This document shows, piece after piece, positions 22,418 to 32,650 of a stretch of 64,000 bases of DNA (position 1 is its first letter; every line of letters starts with the position of its first letter). The notes beneath the pieces were generated by a model. That model was not told the DNA's origin and searched no databases. It saw nothing but the letters and a program-made list of their open reading frames with translations. Position numbers and translations under genes: made by a program. This DNA is from Riptortus pedestris (taxonomy: Eukaryota; Arthropoda; Insecta; Hemiptera; Alydidae), in assembly GCA_019009955.1 (NCBI GenBank), contig CM032233.1, forward strand, positions 84,310,501-84,374,500, read 5' to 3'.

Positions 22418-22980
22418 TCCGTCACAGAGGCTGCGTAAACTAAGCAGATTTCCCTCGTGAAGTTTACAAATTATAAAAATTATATAAATACAAACGGAAA
22501 TAAGAAATGTTTCATCCAATTTCATTAACCTGCCGACAGGAAGCGTTAGGTTAGAAATGTAAACAAACGGTCCCACCTCACACCGGGTAGAAAAACAATT
22601 ACTGAAATATATCAGAATATAACACATTAATTTTATTGAGAACTATTTACTATATCTAGTACTGTAATTAATAATGAGTCAGAATAATTGTTATCTCACT
22701 CAATCAAATTTTAGTAGTCCAAAATCTTAATACGGGGGGGGGGAGTCACCAGGACATATTTGCATGTATCTCGTACAATAAAGGTCTCTTGAATACAATT
22801 TTTGGTATTTAAACTTCGAATGAAAAATGCAAATATCTCGGTTAATATTCAAGATAGTCAATTAATGTATATAACAATATTATAGTACATTTAATTTGCA
22901 ATAAGATTGGTTCGATCCGACCTATAGTAACGGAGATATTTCGATTTTTCAAAAACCCCCCCTCCCACTGGTCTGATATT
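22418..22980 (-). mobile_element. Family A copy A17, 5'-truncated, long variant
   Basis: 3' end gtccgtcacagaggctgcgt, variant-1 region, G10 tract at 22735-22744, body to ccctcccactggtctgatat. The 5' half is missing. Confidence 0.75.
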
Positions 22981-23229
22981 ATCTTTATTTATTCTCTATC
23001 TTGAATATTAACCGACATATTTGCATTTGTATTCTGTGTATGATCGGCAGTGGTCGGCTATGTTCGGGAATTTCCGCCGAGAGCTCTGGCGGCCGTTTCC
23101 ATAACTACTCGTCCATCTTGAATAGGTTTAGAGATACCTTACTACTACTGGTGTTATTGGGCAGATTTATCTACTGTATAACTTCACGTGGGAAATCTGC
23201 TTAGTTTACGCAGCCCCTGCGTGACGGAC
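22981..23229 (+). mobile_element. Family A 3' half (A18), third body variant
   Basis: From attctctatcttgaatatta through gatcggcagtggtcggctat and gtttccataactactcgtcc to the intact 3' end gcagcccctgcgtgacggac. The same variant occurs at 30594-31178 and, reversed, in A4. Confidence 0.8.
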
Positions 23230-23230
23230 T

Positions 23231-23425
23231 TTTATAGTTTTCGGACTTCAGTACCTCCCCCCCCCCCCTCCGACACATGTCATACTAGCAATAAGCTGTT
23301 ATATTATGAAGCACTTTATTGGAAACATAAATAGCAAATATTGTTCCCGTTGAACGTTTACTTTTTGTGATAAATACAAATACGTGGGGAATTTGCTTAG
23401 TTAACGCAGCCCCTGCGTGACGGAC
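23231..23425 (+). mobile_element. Family A 3' end (A19)
   Basis: agttttcggacttcagtacc, a C12 run, aagctgttatattatgaagc, and the 3' end ttaacgcagcccctgcgtga + cggac. Arranged in tandem with A18. Confidence 0.8.
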
Positions 23426-23995
23426 TTTATTTTATTATTCTTTAAGTACGGATATGTTAATCCGTTAACCCGGATTCATTAGAGATTTCCTCTAAACGAG
23501 CCATCTTGGTGAAGAAGAACCAAAGGACCGTTCTATTATTTCACGGCATTACATTGCATCACTGTGCTCAATTGCGTCCTTCGTTGAAAGCAGGATCTTA
23601 TTAATGCATTCAGTTGCTAGTGAATAATATTTATATGTTCTTCATAGTTAAATGGCAATGTTCAGCAATAAAACACATTTCTTTTCGCCATGGCTTGTGG
23701 CTTAACTACCACCTCTTCAGGAGGCCATCCCTTTTCAAACCCAACAATAATTATTTGATAACGCTGCTCTAAATACTTTATTTAAAAAATATATTTTGAT
23801 ATTGCTTATTGCTCGATTATAAGAATGTAATTTAATTTTTGCTTCGTGTTAAATTCAAATCTTGAAAGGATCACAAACAAATGCATGGAATTGTCTGAGG
23901 AGAGTGGAATCAATGTTCCGGATCACAGGGTGCCCAGCCATGCTTCAGCCTCAATACTCTGTTTTTTTCTCTCTCTCCCCGGTTCCTTTTACCCA
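23426..23995. other. No recognisable feature
   Basis: Single-copy-looking DNA. A 103-codon frame starting at 23846 runs into repeat C and I do not call it. Confidence 0.4.
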
Positions 23996-24152
23996 CTTCA
24001 GATTTTTATGTATTTATTCTTCTTAATCTTTTTTCTTGTAGTTTTAGATTATTTTAGCACGAATCTTCCAGGTTATTTTCCCATTGGCTCTATAAAAATT
24101 CAGAAAGGCATCTTCACCAAAATTCATAAAACGTTTGGAGCCCGAAAAATGA
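23996..24152. repeat. Dispersed repeat C, copy 1 (copy 2 at 25072-25215)
   Basis: Both copies share agatttttatgtatttat, ccaggttattttcccattgg and ttcataaaacgtttg in the same order. Origin unknown. The shared stretch flanks the nested A20 locus on both sides. Confidence 0.7.
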
Positions 24153-24358
24153 CTTGAGATAACTTTCTTGGCCTACCTTTTCCTCTTTGCAGGGAATGTT
24201 TATCTTCAAAAATATTTGTAAAGAAATTTGGCCTTATGATTTGGCAATTTTAACAATTCAAGATTGGGTTTAAAACATTTTTCGATAAGATACATTTTAA
24301 ACTTTAGAATTTCCCTTCCCTCTAAGCCCCCCTATTCATGATCCAATTCCAGCCATTA

Positions 24359-24597
24359 GAAGTGTGGGGTACTGCAAAACCTTCGAACATCAGACGCATC
24401 CAGACTTTCCAATCCAATGCCCTGCGCACCATAGTAGATGCTCCATATTATAATACAAACTACACCTTTGATAAAGATCTTAATATCACATTGGTAAAGG
24501 ACTTAATTCCCTTAAGATTCAGATAATTACCAAATGCATTAAATGCAGACTGCCATATTCTTAATAAAATAAAATAACATGAAGGCTATTACTAATA
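24359..24597 (+). mobile_element. 5'-truncated Jockey-like LINE with target-site duplication
   Basis: Inserted in A20 between ttccagccatta (24347-24358) and tttcagccatta (24600-24611), a 12-bp duplication with one mismatch. It keeps only the last ~55 codons of the second ORF plus a short 3' UTR (accaaatgcattaaatgcag, aataaaataaaataac). The same 3' UTR occurs at 50097-50150. Confidence 0.8.
24360..24526 (+). pseudogene. C-terminal end of a Jockey-type LINE ORF2
   Basis: The peptide VWGTAKPSNIRRIQTFQSNA followed by LRTIVDAPYY, a TNYTFDKDLNITLVKD stretch and a stop at 24526 corresponds to the conserved tail of Jockey-superfamily ORF2 (the LWG-A--SN---IQ-FQSK-LR-I--APWY-N--LH-DL-I--V signature). 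In a complete element this region lies downstream of the reverse transcriptase. The frame is open, but the endonuclease and reverse transcriptase are absent because of 5' truncation at insertion, so the copy is dead. There is no host start codon and the real frame begins at the truncation point. Assignment to the Jockey superfamily is firm from the motif; the exact clade is not determined. Confidence 0.85.
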
Positions 24598-24681
24598 AAT
24601 TTCAGCCATTAATGTCTATGAACTTTAGTAAAGAATGAAACAGTTAAATATCTATAATGTACAAATCAAATAAACATTTTT

Positions 24682-24899
24682 GGGGCTCAGGTTAGCCATG
24701 TGAGTTAAACCTTTAATCTCACATGGTAATCCTAGAGTGGCGAGTTCGATTCTTGCCTGGGCAAAGGAAATTATTTAGTGACGAAATTCATTTAATAACA
24801 TGAGTCCCACCCTGGCTTGAAAAGGGTGGTAACCTGTAGATAACACGTCCCAATTAGCCTGAGATTCAAAAAGTTGACGTTAATAAATAATAATAATAA
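24682..24899 (+). mobile_element. tRNA-derived SINE with target-site duplication
   Basis: Head with a box A-like ttagccatgtgag (about 24692) and box B gagttcgattcttgcc (about 24741), 40-50 bp apart as in RNA polymerase III promoters. A non-tRNA body follows (cccaccctggcttgaaaagg), then an (AAT)n tail. Flanked by aaataaacatttt on both sides. Inserted in A20, so younger than it. Confidence 0.85.
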
Positions 24900-25071
24900 T
24901 AAATAAACATTTTCTAATTTCAACGCAAAATCTTAATTGATGGCGGTATCACACAACGCATCAGCATTTATCTTACACAGTAAAAGATCAATGAAGACAA
25001 TATTTAGTATTTGAGCTTCAAATAAAGTGGTTCATAATATAACAACTTATTGTTAATATGACATTAGTGGT

Positions 25072-25235
25072 AGATTTTTATGTATTTATCTTTCTTCTTG
25101 TAATGTTTGAATCTTTTAATATGAATATTCCAGGTTATTTTCCCATTGGCTCCACAAAAATTCATAAAAACATGTTCACCGAAGTTCATAAAACGTTTGA
25201 AGTCCGAACCTTTTAAATAAATGTCCTAAATGCCA
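25072..25235. repeat. Dispersed repeat C, copy 2
   Basis: Second copy of 23996-24152. Differs by small indels. Confidence 0.7.
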
Positions 25236-25237
25236 CT

Positions 25238-25400
25238 TCTTCTGATTTAAGAACAAAACTCAGTTGTACCAGATTCATTATTAACAAAAAAAAAGTTCAA
25301 TGTTTCTTAAATTGTAGGATGTTGCTATTAAATAACGGTATGATAAATAACTAATAATATCAAAAAGTAACTGGTGTGGCTGAAATAAAAAAGAGCCAAG
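25238..25400 (-). repeat. Dispersed repeat B fragments
   Basis: Reverse complement of the B block (gattcattattaaca, cttctgatttaagaac) followed by a plus-orientation piece (aagtaactggtgtggct), so the copy is rearranged. Confidence 0.5.
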
Positions 25401-26067
25401 AGGACATAAACTCTGTAGAAAGGAAACAGAAACGTATTTTAGATAAACTCTAGAACGCCCCCATAGTGCTTTCGGCAAAGGGAGGCATTGGTAGGCCCAG
25501 TCTAGGCTCCACATACTCTCTTCCAGAAATTCTCATATGTGCTTCATTACGTTTCCTCAGCTTGCATTTAGCTAGATAGCGATGCCTATGTATGTGAGTC
25601 CCTGGGCGCCGACCCATTATAGATAGTAAAGGGGGCAACCCTGGTCAAGTGCTCAAAGCTATGCAGGTGGCCAAGACGAAGAGAGAGTAAAGCCTTTTCG
25701 TCTAGGTAGTGAGTCTGAGGAGCTGTGGAGGATCTTTTTTTTCTGAGATGCGGCTTTCTAAAAAGTAAAAAACTTGAACTAATATAGAAAAAAAAGAAGG
25801 GGCTGGTGAACATAAGGAACCGGATTCGGGAGGACCCCCACAATGCCAAAGTACGTATATTTATAGGGGTTGTTTATACCTGTCCAGTTAGTGGGTGTGG
25901 ATATAAACCCGTATGTGGCAAAGTTGCCTGGAATTCGACCCAGACATGCTGGCCAAAATGCCGCTATAAATCCTCAAAATAAATGATCTAAATCTTGCGT
26001 GCTGGTGTGCCATCTATTAAACAAGTGGTTAGGGGTGGTTAGTTGGTTATCTTGAATTTAATAAAAA
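25401..26067. other. No recognisable feature
   Basis: Three overlapping short minus frames (25281-25849) have no recognisable domains. Nothing supportable. Confidence 0.4.
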
Positions 26068-27430
26068 GTCCATCATTAAGGGGCTGCGTAAACTAAGCAT
26101 ATGCTGGTATGGCACACTATTGATCTGTTCTCACAATATACTTTCTATTTCTAAATAAAAATACGATGTGTGGAAATGGGGTTTGCTGGAGGCTTGAAAC
26201 AATTTCAAAGGATGAATAACTCCATAAATACTCGAGCTACGAAAAAAAAAAACAATTATAGAGCATCAATAGTTTAACAAGATTGGTTCTACAACATTTT
26301 TCAACACGATTGAAAATAGTGGAGATATTTGGAATTTTCAAATTGCTTCATTTCAGCCACACCTGCACCCCCATGCAACCCCCCCCCTACAAACCCCCAC
26401 AACCCCTCCATGCAACCCCCCTGCAACCATCCCTCGCCACCTCCCTGCAACCCCTCCCCTCTGAATCCCCCATGCAACCTCCCCCCCCTTTGCACCCCCA
26501 CCCAGCAACCCCCCATGCAACCCCCCCCCCTACAAACCCCCACAACCCCTCCATGCAACCCCCCTCCGATCATCCCTCGCCACCTCCCTGCAACCCCACC
26601 CCTCTGAATCCCTCATGCAACCTCCCCCCCTTTGCACCCCCACCCAGCAACCCCCCTGCAACCCTTCCATGCAACCCTCCCCCGCAACCCCACTCCTCAG
26701 CAACCCCCCATGCAACCCCCCCCCCTACAAACCCCCACAACCCCTCCATGCAACCCCCCTCCAACCCGCCCTCGCCACCTCCCTGCAACCCCACCCCTCT
26801 GAATCCCCCATGCAACCTCCCCCCCCCCTTTGCACCCCCACCCAGCAACCCCCCTGCAACCCTTCCTTGCAACCCTCCCCCGCAACCCCACTCCACAGCA
26901 ACCCCCCATGCAACGTCCCCCCCCCCTTTACACCTCCTTCGAGCAACCCCCCCCCCCCCCTCTCTGCAACACACCCTGCAACCCCCTCCCCCCACTTCAA
27001 CCCTCTCCTCCGTCAACCCTTTTCCCCTTCAACTCCTCTCCTAATTCCTAGTCTGATTTCAGCCATTAAATACGAACTAAAGTGTTGTGACGGTTAAATA
27101 TCGAGTATAGTATAGATCAAATAAACACTTTCGAGTTCATCTTAATTGATGACATCACATCGTATTGGAATGTTTCTCATGCAGTAAATTCAATGAAATC
27201 AATATTTGGAATTTAATCTTTGAATAAAACGGCTTATAATATGAGAGCATAATGTTAATATGACATGAGTAGGGGTAGAGGTTTACTGAAGGCTAAAAAT
27301 ATTTTGGTTAATATACAAGATAGAGAACAAATGTATTAGAAACATTTTGTTTTCAGTAAGATTGCTTCTATATGACTTTTTTGTTTTGACTTGTAATAAC
27401 AGAAATTTTGATTTTCCGATTTTCCTAGGC
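26068..27430 (-). mobile_element. Family A copy A21 with giant C-rich expansion
   Basis: 3' end gtccatcattaaggggctgc, variant-2 body (catatgctggtatggcacac), then at the point where other copies have 10-40 bases of C-rich DNA there is a ~690-bp C-rich array. The body resumes at ctgatttcagccattaaata and runs to about 27430. The 5' end is missing. Confidence 0.8.
26355..27045. repeat. C-rich minisatellite (ccccatgcaacc-type units)
   Basis: Higher-order units of about 140-190 bp begin at roughly 26380, 26520 and 26710, each with ctacaaacccccacaacccc, tgcaaccccaccc and tgaatcccccatgcaacc. The plus strand is almost free of G, so the minus strand is G-run rich. Long frames are open in several phases on both strands because stop codons are rare in this composition. 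No phase is favoured, so I do not call a proline-rich protein. Confidence 0.9.
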
Positions 27431-28043
27431 TCATACAAGACCAAAAGAAAAACAATAAATAAAATGCTTAAACTGTGAATTGTCATAATTTCTTAAATTT
27501 CAGTTTCTTTTTAATACCACTCATTCAATTTGAGTGACCACCATTCGTTGAAATTCTCTAAGAGTTGTTAAATTAATTAGAGATCATGGAAAGAGTACAA
27601 CATCCTATGATTTGCTAAGAACACAGCTCCCTCAATAGTCATTCTAAAACTAGTGGTTTGAAGTAACATATTACAGAGCTGTGATTACTTTGCAGAAAAG
27701 TAATTACATCGGTCCCGTTAGGGGAACCTCCGAAATGCAGGCATCCCTATGTTTTCCGCCGTATCATTCAGCCAACTTTGCTTGCTTCGACCCTTCTTTC
27801 TTTTACCTCGAAAAATGCAGTCTCTGCTCTATGACAACCACAAGTGCCAAGAACCGAGACCTTACAGCTCAGAATGTTTAAAAACATGAAGGAGGAATTT
27901 CTAGTTTTTGCGCATATTTCCTCTGACATTGTCCGTTTTTCATATCATTGCTTCATTCCTTGAAAAGGCGGTTCCATCAAAGGAATGATGTCTTTTAGAT
28001 AATATCTTAAAGGTAAAATGCCATTAGCATATGTTGTACTTTT
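27431..28043. other. No recognisable feature
   Basis: Single-copy-looking DNA. A 66-codon plus frame at 27681-27881 (MITLQKSNYIGPVRG... ending TAQNV) is unrecognised. Confidence 0.4.
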
Positions 28044-28148
28044 AGCAGATTTCTCTCAAGGGATGACTACTCATGACGAGATTTTCGAAACATTTCCTCA
28101 AATGTTCATCAACCCTACCTAGGAGATGACGAAAATGAGTTCCGTTCC
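28044..28148 (+). mobile_element. Family A solo 5' end (A22)
   Basis: AGCAGATTTCTCTCAAGG, tactcatgacgagattttcg, and the block to gaaaatgagttccgttc, followed at once by an opposite-strand copy. Confidence 0.75.
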
Positions 28149-28645
28149 AACGGTAATGAGAAATCTTTCAATCAATTTTAATAACCTCCCAACGGAAAAC
28201 GTTTGAATTCTTCTCAAATAAGTCAACTAACCTCTCACAGCTGAACAGATAGTTAGAAATATTCTTCACCGGAAAGAAAACAATTACTGAAATATATCTG
28301 AATATAATATATTAATTTTATTGAAAACTATTTATTATATCTAAGACTGTAATTTACAATGAATCAAAATAATTTTTATCTCACTTAAATTTTATTAACC
28401 CAAGAACTATAGACGGGGGGGGGGGGAGGTGCGATGAACAGAACGTATTTGCATATATCTCGTATATAAAGGGTTCTTAAAAACAAAATTTGGTATTTAA
28501 GGTTGGAATAAAGTGGTATATTATATAACAGAGTATTGTTTAAGGGACACGAGTAGGACTAGGGGTTTGCAGAATGCTGAAAACTGAAAAATGCAAATAA
28601 CTCGGTTAATATTCAAGGTAGGGAATAGGTATATAAATATATAAT

Positions 28646-28708
<63 letters not shown>

Positions 28709-28803
28709 ACAATATTTAGAATATATTCTATTTGCAATAAGATTGATTTTACACAATTTTTCGACAAAAATTGCTATCGCTAGAGCGGTAACATACCAAT
28801 ATA
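28149..28803 (-). mobile_element. Family A copy A23, long variant, both ends missing
   Basis: caacggtaatgagaaatctt, G14 tract near 28415, aataaagtggtatattatat, TA array 28632-28702, and cgctagagcggtaacatacc, where a Helitron begins. Confidence 0.75.
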
Positions 28804-28858
<55 letters not shown>

Positions 28859-29918
28859 GTAACCTCTGTCTGTCATTGATTTTTTTTGCGAAATTTCACG
28901 ATAACTTTTCGTTTCACATGTCATAGACACTATATCTGCATTTTGTTTCTTTCGTGTATGTTTGTTTGTTTGTTACCTTTTCACGCATAAACGGCTGAAC
29001 CGAATTTTATGAAACTTGGTATGTATATTACTACTAACCCTACTTAGACTTTAGGCTATATTAATTTTCTCTGAGACGAACAGGAGTGGGGGTTATAAGG
29101 GAAGCCTGAAATTAAAAATAGCGATATTTCGTTTTCTATTGGTTTTTCGGCAAATATGCACATAACAAAAGTTGTTTATTTTGTTATTTAGAGTAACTTT
29201 TGTTATATACACTTTTGTCGTATACCGAAGTTTAAATGCGTTATACGCTAAAAATTATAGTGGGAGTCAACAATATTATTTGCCAAAAAAGACTCAACCG
29301 AACTGAATAAAACTCGGTATGTGTATTAGCAGTGAGGCCTTAATTATAATAAGCCATACCAACATTTCTATGGATGGGCAGGAGTGGGGGTTATAAGGGA
29401 AGCCTGAAACTAAAAAGAGCGATATTTCGTTTCCTATTGGTTTTTCCGAAAATATAAACATAACAAAAGTTGTTTATTTTGTTATTTGGAGTAACTTTTG
29501 TTATATACACTTTTGTCGTATACCTAAGTAAAAATGAGTTATACGTTAAAACTTTAGCGGGAGCCAACAATTTTATTGGGCACTAACGGCTGAACCGAAC
29601 TTAACAAAACTCGGTATGTCAATTAGCATTAATTCTTCCATGATTATAAGTTATATTAAAATTTTTAGGTTCGAACGGGAGGGGGGTTATAAGGGAGGCC
29701 TGAAATAAAAATTCACCATATTTACATGTATAAGAGACGGAAAATATAAAAATATCGAAGACAGTGAAGCCTTATCGAACAAATATTCTATTATTAGCAA
29801 ATCCACGGCAACGACGGGTATCAATCCTAAACACTGGGACGGGTAAATGTCAAAATATTGTGCAAAGTAAAGCCTGCTAAAAAATACCATCACCATTCAG
29901 CCTCAAATGAATTCCCGA
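28804..29918 (+). mobile_element. Non-autonomous Helitron, copy H1 (3' end lost)
   Basis: The 5' end TCTATATATATATA... runs into aaaattgtaacctctgtctg and gcgaaatttcacgataactt. An internal array of about three 297-bp units follows (aggagtgggggttataaggg at ~29083, ~29381 and ~29679), then the right-end block caccattcagcctcaaatga. It stops at cccgagcgaag, so the terminal hairpin and CTAG are missing. No Rep/helicase frame. Canonical Helitron class is supported by the complete right end of sibling H3. Confidence 0.85.
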
Positions 29919-30213
29919 GCGAAGAGTCTCTCATTAATTACTAATGTCCAGCCTATCAGAACCACAACCCCGTAGTGTCGTTTGGGGTACTCATTATTGT
30001 GGTTCAATTTAGACTAGTACAGTAATTCTTCGAGCAGGAGAGGTTTTAACCTGTGGTGGAGGCCCTGCATATTCTGGAGCGAATGATGTCTGTGGTATAA
30101 AACCTCTATGCAAAAACGTCCTCCTACATGCTCAGTGATGCGGTGACTGTAGTTCTGCAAGTATTAGAGCTACTATTAAGAAACCATCTAGATGTAATGA
30201 AATTATAAAAAAA
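29919..30213. other. No recognisable feature
   Basis: Short single-copy-looking stretch after the Helitron. Confidence 0.4.
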
Positions 30214-30440
30214 ACATTCCGTCACGCAGGAGGTATTTCCCACGCGGTTTTATGAGACACTACTGATCTCTTCTCACGACACATTTTCTATTTTTAATTA
30301 AAAGTCCGATGAGTAGAAGTAGGGGGGGGGGCTACTCCAGGCTAAAAACGTGAAAGTAAGTATAACTCGCTCAATATTTGAGCAACGAAAAAAATGTGTA
30401 GGATAACAATTGTAGATTATTATTTCTGAGGAAATCTGCT
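30214..30440 (-). mobile_element. Family A copy A24, internally deleted
   Basis: Diverged 3' end (attccgtcacgcaggag), variant-2 body, a jump to the 5' tip gaggaaatctgct. Confidence 0.65.
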
Positions 30441-30445
30441 AAAAA

Positions 30446-30593
30446 CTCGTTAATGGCTAAAATCGAACCAGGGATAGGGGGGTTTAGAGGTAGGGGCAAT
30501 TCCAAAATTCAAAAAATTTCCGTTACGACTCAGATAGAAAATGATATAGAACCAATCTTCTAAAACTCGCGATGCTCTACAGTTGTCGCTTTT
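30446..30593 (+). mobile_element. Family A body fragment (A25)
   Basis: ctcgttaatggctaaaatcg, poly-G tract and ttccgttacgactcagatag in plus orientation, ending where A26 begins. Confidence 0.65.
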
Positions 30594-31178
30594 AGCAGAT
30601 TTCCGTTAAGGGAAATCAGCTATTGAGGTCGTACTCATGAAGCGATTTTCAAATCTCCATCGATCCTACCCAGGAGATGACGAAAATGAGGTCCGTTCAA
30701 AATTAAAACGCTCTAGCCGTCGCCATTTTTGTTTGATCGTTACCACAATCGATATTTAAACGTTTTATACAAAAAGACAGATTAAGTTCGTTAATGGCTA
30801 AAATGGGACCAGTGGGGGGGGGGGGGGGTTTAGAGGGGGGATTTTCGAAAATTCGAAATATCTCCGTTACCATACGTCGGATCAAAAAATTGTATAGAAC
30901 CAATGTTATTGCAAATAAAATTATAAATATTGTTCTATACATTTATTCTGTATCTTGAATATTAACCGAGATATTTGCATTTGTATTGTGCGTGTGGTCG
31001 GCAGGAGTCGTCTATGTTCGGGACTATCCGCCGAGAGCTAGTGTGGCCGTTTCCGTAACTGTTTGTCCCTCGTGAATAGGTTTAGAAATTCCTTACTACT
31101 ACTTATTAGACAGATTTCTCTATTGTAAAACTTCACGTGGGAAATCTGCTTAGTTTACGCAGCCCCTGCGTGACGGAC
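30594..31178 (+). mobile_element. Family A copy A26, both ends, third variant, no TA array
   Basis: AGCAGATTTCCGTTAAGGG hairpin, 5' block, aaattaaaacgctctagccg in place of the TA array, a G14 tract near 30815, body, tgtggtcggcaggagtcgtc and gtttccgtaactgtttgtcc, then the intact 3' end with GACGGAC before T6. The clean absence of the array gives the minimal element, about 585 bp. Confidence 0.9.
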
Positions 31179-31182
31179 TTTT

Positions 31183-31313
31183 TACATTTTATCGTAACCC
31201 AAATATTTGGGGAGTTATTCGTATTTTCATGTAGTTATTTGTGAGACGAGATCACCTGTTAGTGATCGCACGGGTGAAATATGTTTAGTGTACGCAGCCC
31301 CTGTGTGATGGAC
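31183..31313 (+). mobile_element. Family A 3' end (A27)
   Basis: taacccaaatatttggggag, then gggtgaaatatgtttagtgt and acgcagcccctgtgtgatgg + ac. Confidence 0.7.
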
Positions 31314-31355
31314 TTGGTTTAGGTATATTGAATTCTATCTACCTAAATTCTAAAC

Positions 31356-31713
31356 TAGTGATGAGCAACACACGGTTCGCCAAGCATTTCTAAAATTGAA
31401 TTTATTTTATCGACTTACTCCCATCAATATATTGTAAATAATTAATTATAATTTAATGGTAGTACATACTGAAACGAAACCATTTTTTGTGGCGAGTTAC
31501 TCACTTGTCGGTGACTTGTTCATACATGCAATACGAACGTGCCACGTCAAATTTGTATATGAAATCTTTACATTATTTTTTTTTAATTTTTATATTTTTC
31601 TATTCTAATGTTTATAATTTTTAAAGTATTAATAAGTGTCACTAAATGTGCGGCCCGCCAAAATATTTTAAAATTTAAATTGGCCCGTTGATTAAAAAGG
31701 TTGCTCACCCCTG
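31356..31713. mobile_element. hAT MITE with 8-bp target-site duplication
   Basis: Flanked by TTCTAAAC at 31348-31355 and 31714-31721. The right terminus reversed reads CAGGGGTGAGCAACC and the left reads TAGTGATGAGCAAC, so short imperfect inverted repeats. Subterminal ggcccgccaaa and ggcccgttgat are typical of hAT MITEs of this CAGGGGTG type. No ORF. Confidence 0.85.
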
Positions 31714-31832
31714 TTCTAAACGAAGAAATGATCAACTACTGTTCTTCGTCCTTAGGAATATTTGATATATTGGGGTGTTTTTGAGCTTAAATTTGTAATA
31801 AAATTTATGATCGTTCAAATTATCACTCTTTT

Positions 31833-32465
31833 AGCAGATTTCCCATAAGGGAAATCAGCTATTGAGGTTGTACTCATGACGCGATTTTCGAAACTTTTCT
31901 TTAAATGTCCATCGATCCTACCCAGGAGATGAAGAAAGTGAGGTCCGTTCAAAACTGGATATATATATCTTTCTATCTATATATTTGTCTGTTACCGCTC
32001 TAGCGGTCGTAAGTTTTATTTTATCGTTACCAATCTTGATATATAATCGTTTTATACAAAAAGAAAGATCAAGGTCTTTAATGGCTGAAATCGGACCAGG
32101 GGGAGGGGGGTTTAGAGGGAGAGAATTTTGATAATTCTTAATATCTTCGTTATTATGCGTCGGATCGAAAACTTGTATAGAACCAATCTTATTGGTAAAA
32201 TGTGATGCTTTATAAATGTTGTTATGTACATTATTTCACTATCGTGATTATTTACTGAGATATTTGATTTTTTTTTTGTTTTCGGTCTTCAGTAAAGCCT
32301 CCTACTCATCTCATATTTTCAATATTCTATTATGTTATGAAGCACTTTATTTGAAAATTAAATACCAAATATTGTTCTCATTGAACTTTTAAGTTTTGAG
32401 ATAAATGCAAATACGTCGCGCACGTGGGAAATCTGATTAGGTGACGCAGCCCCTGCGTGACGGAC
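31833..32465 (+). mobile_element. Family A copy A28, both ends, compact (reference copy)
   Basis: Starts AGCAGATTTCCC with its hairpin, then tattgaggttgtactcatga, a vestigial TA tract, gctctagcggtcgtaagttt, poly-G, body, agtaaagcctcctactcatc, ttgaacttttaagttttgag, and ends gtgggaaatctgattaggtg + acgcagcccctgcgtgacgg + ac. About 633 bp with T runs outside both ends. Confidence 0.9.
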
Positions 32466-32650
32466 TTTTTGTTTAATCGTCACCAAACTCGGTATTTAAT
32501 CGTTGTATGTAAAAAGAAAGATCAAGTTCGTTGACGGCTTAAATCGGACAAGTGGGAGGGGGGGGTGTTAGAGGGGGGAATGGAGATTTCTCTTTTGTAT
32601 AACTTTACGAGTGAAATCTGCTTAGTTTACGCAGACCCTGCGTGACGGAC
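32466..32650 (+). mobile_element. Family A deletion derivative (A29)
   Basis: tttaatcgtcaccaaactcg through a poly-G tract, a jump to gagatttctcttttgtataa, then an intact 3' end. It abuts A28 and has no 5' end. Confidence 0.75.

Larger units (their letters stand above)
24250..25070 (-). mobile_element. Family A copy A20 carrying a LINE and a SINE
   Basis: The variant-2 body (acatttttcgataagatac, ttccagccatta, aaataaacatttt, caacgcaaaatcttaattga, gcttcaaataaagtggttca) is interrupted twice: by a LINE fragment at 24359-24597 and a SINE at 24682-24899. Both terminal hairpins are missing. Confidence 0.75.

Noticed and set aside
24682..24765. A functional tRNA gene
   Set aside because: The B box is good, but the acceptor and anticodon arms do not fold as a complete cloverleaf, and the non-tRNA body, (AAT)n tail and target duplication show it is a SINE.
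26283..27097. Long proline-rich open frames (up to 253 codons) and glycine-rich frames on the other strand
   Set aside because: They are open in several phases on both strands, arise from the G-free C-rich array inside a family A copy, and have no codon bias or domain.
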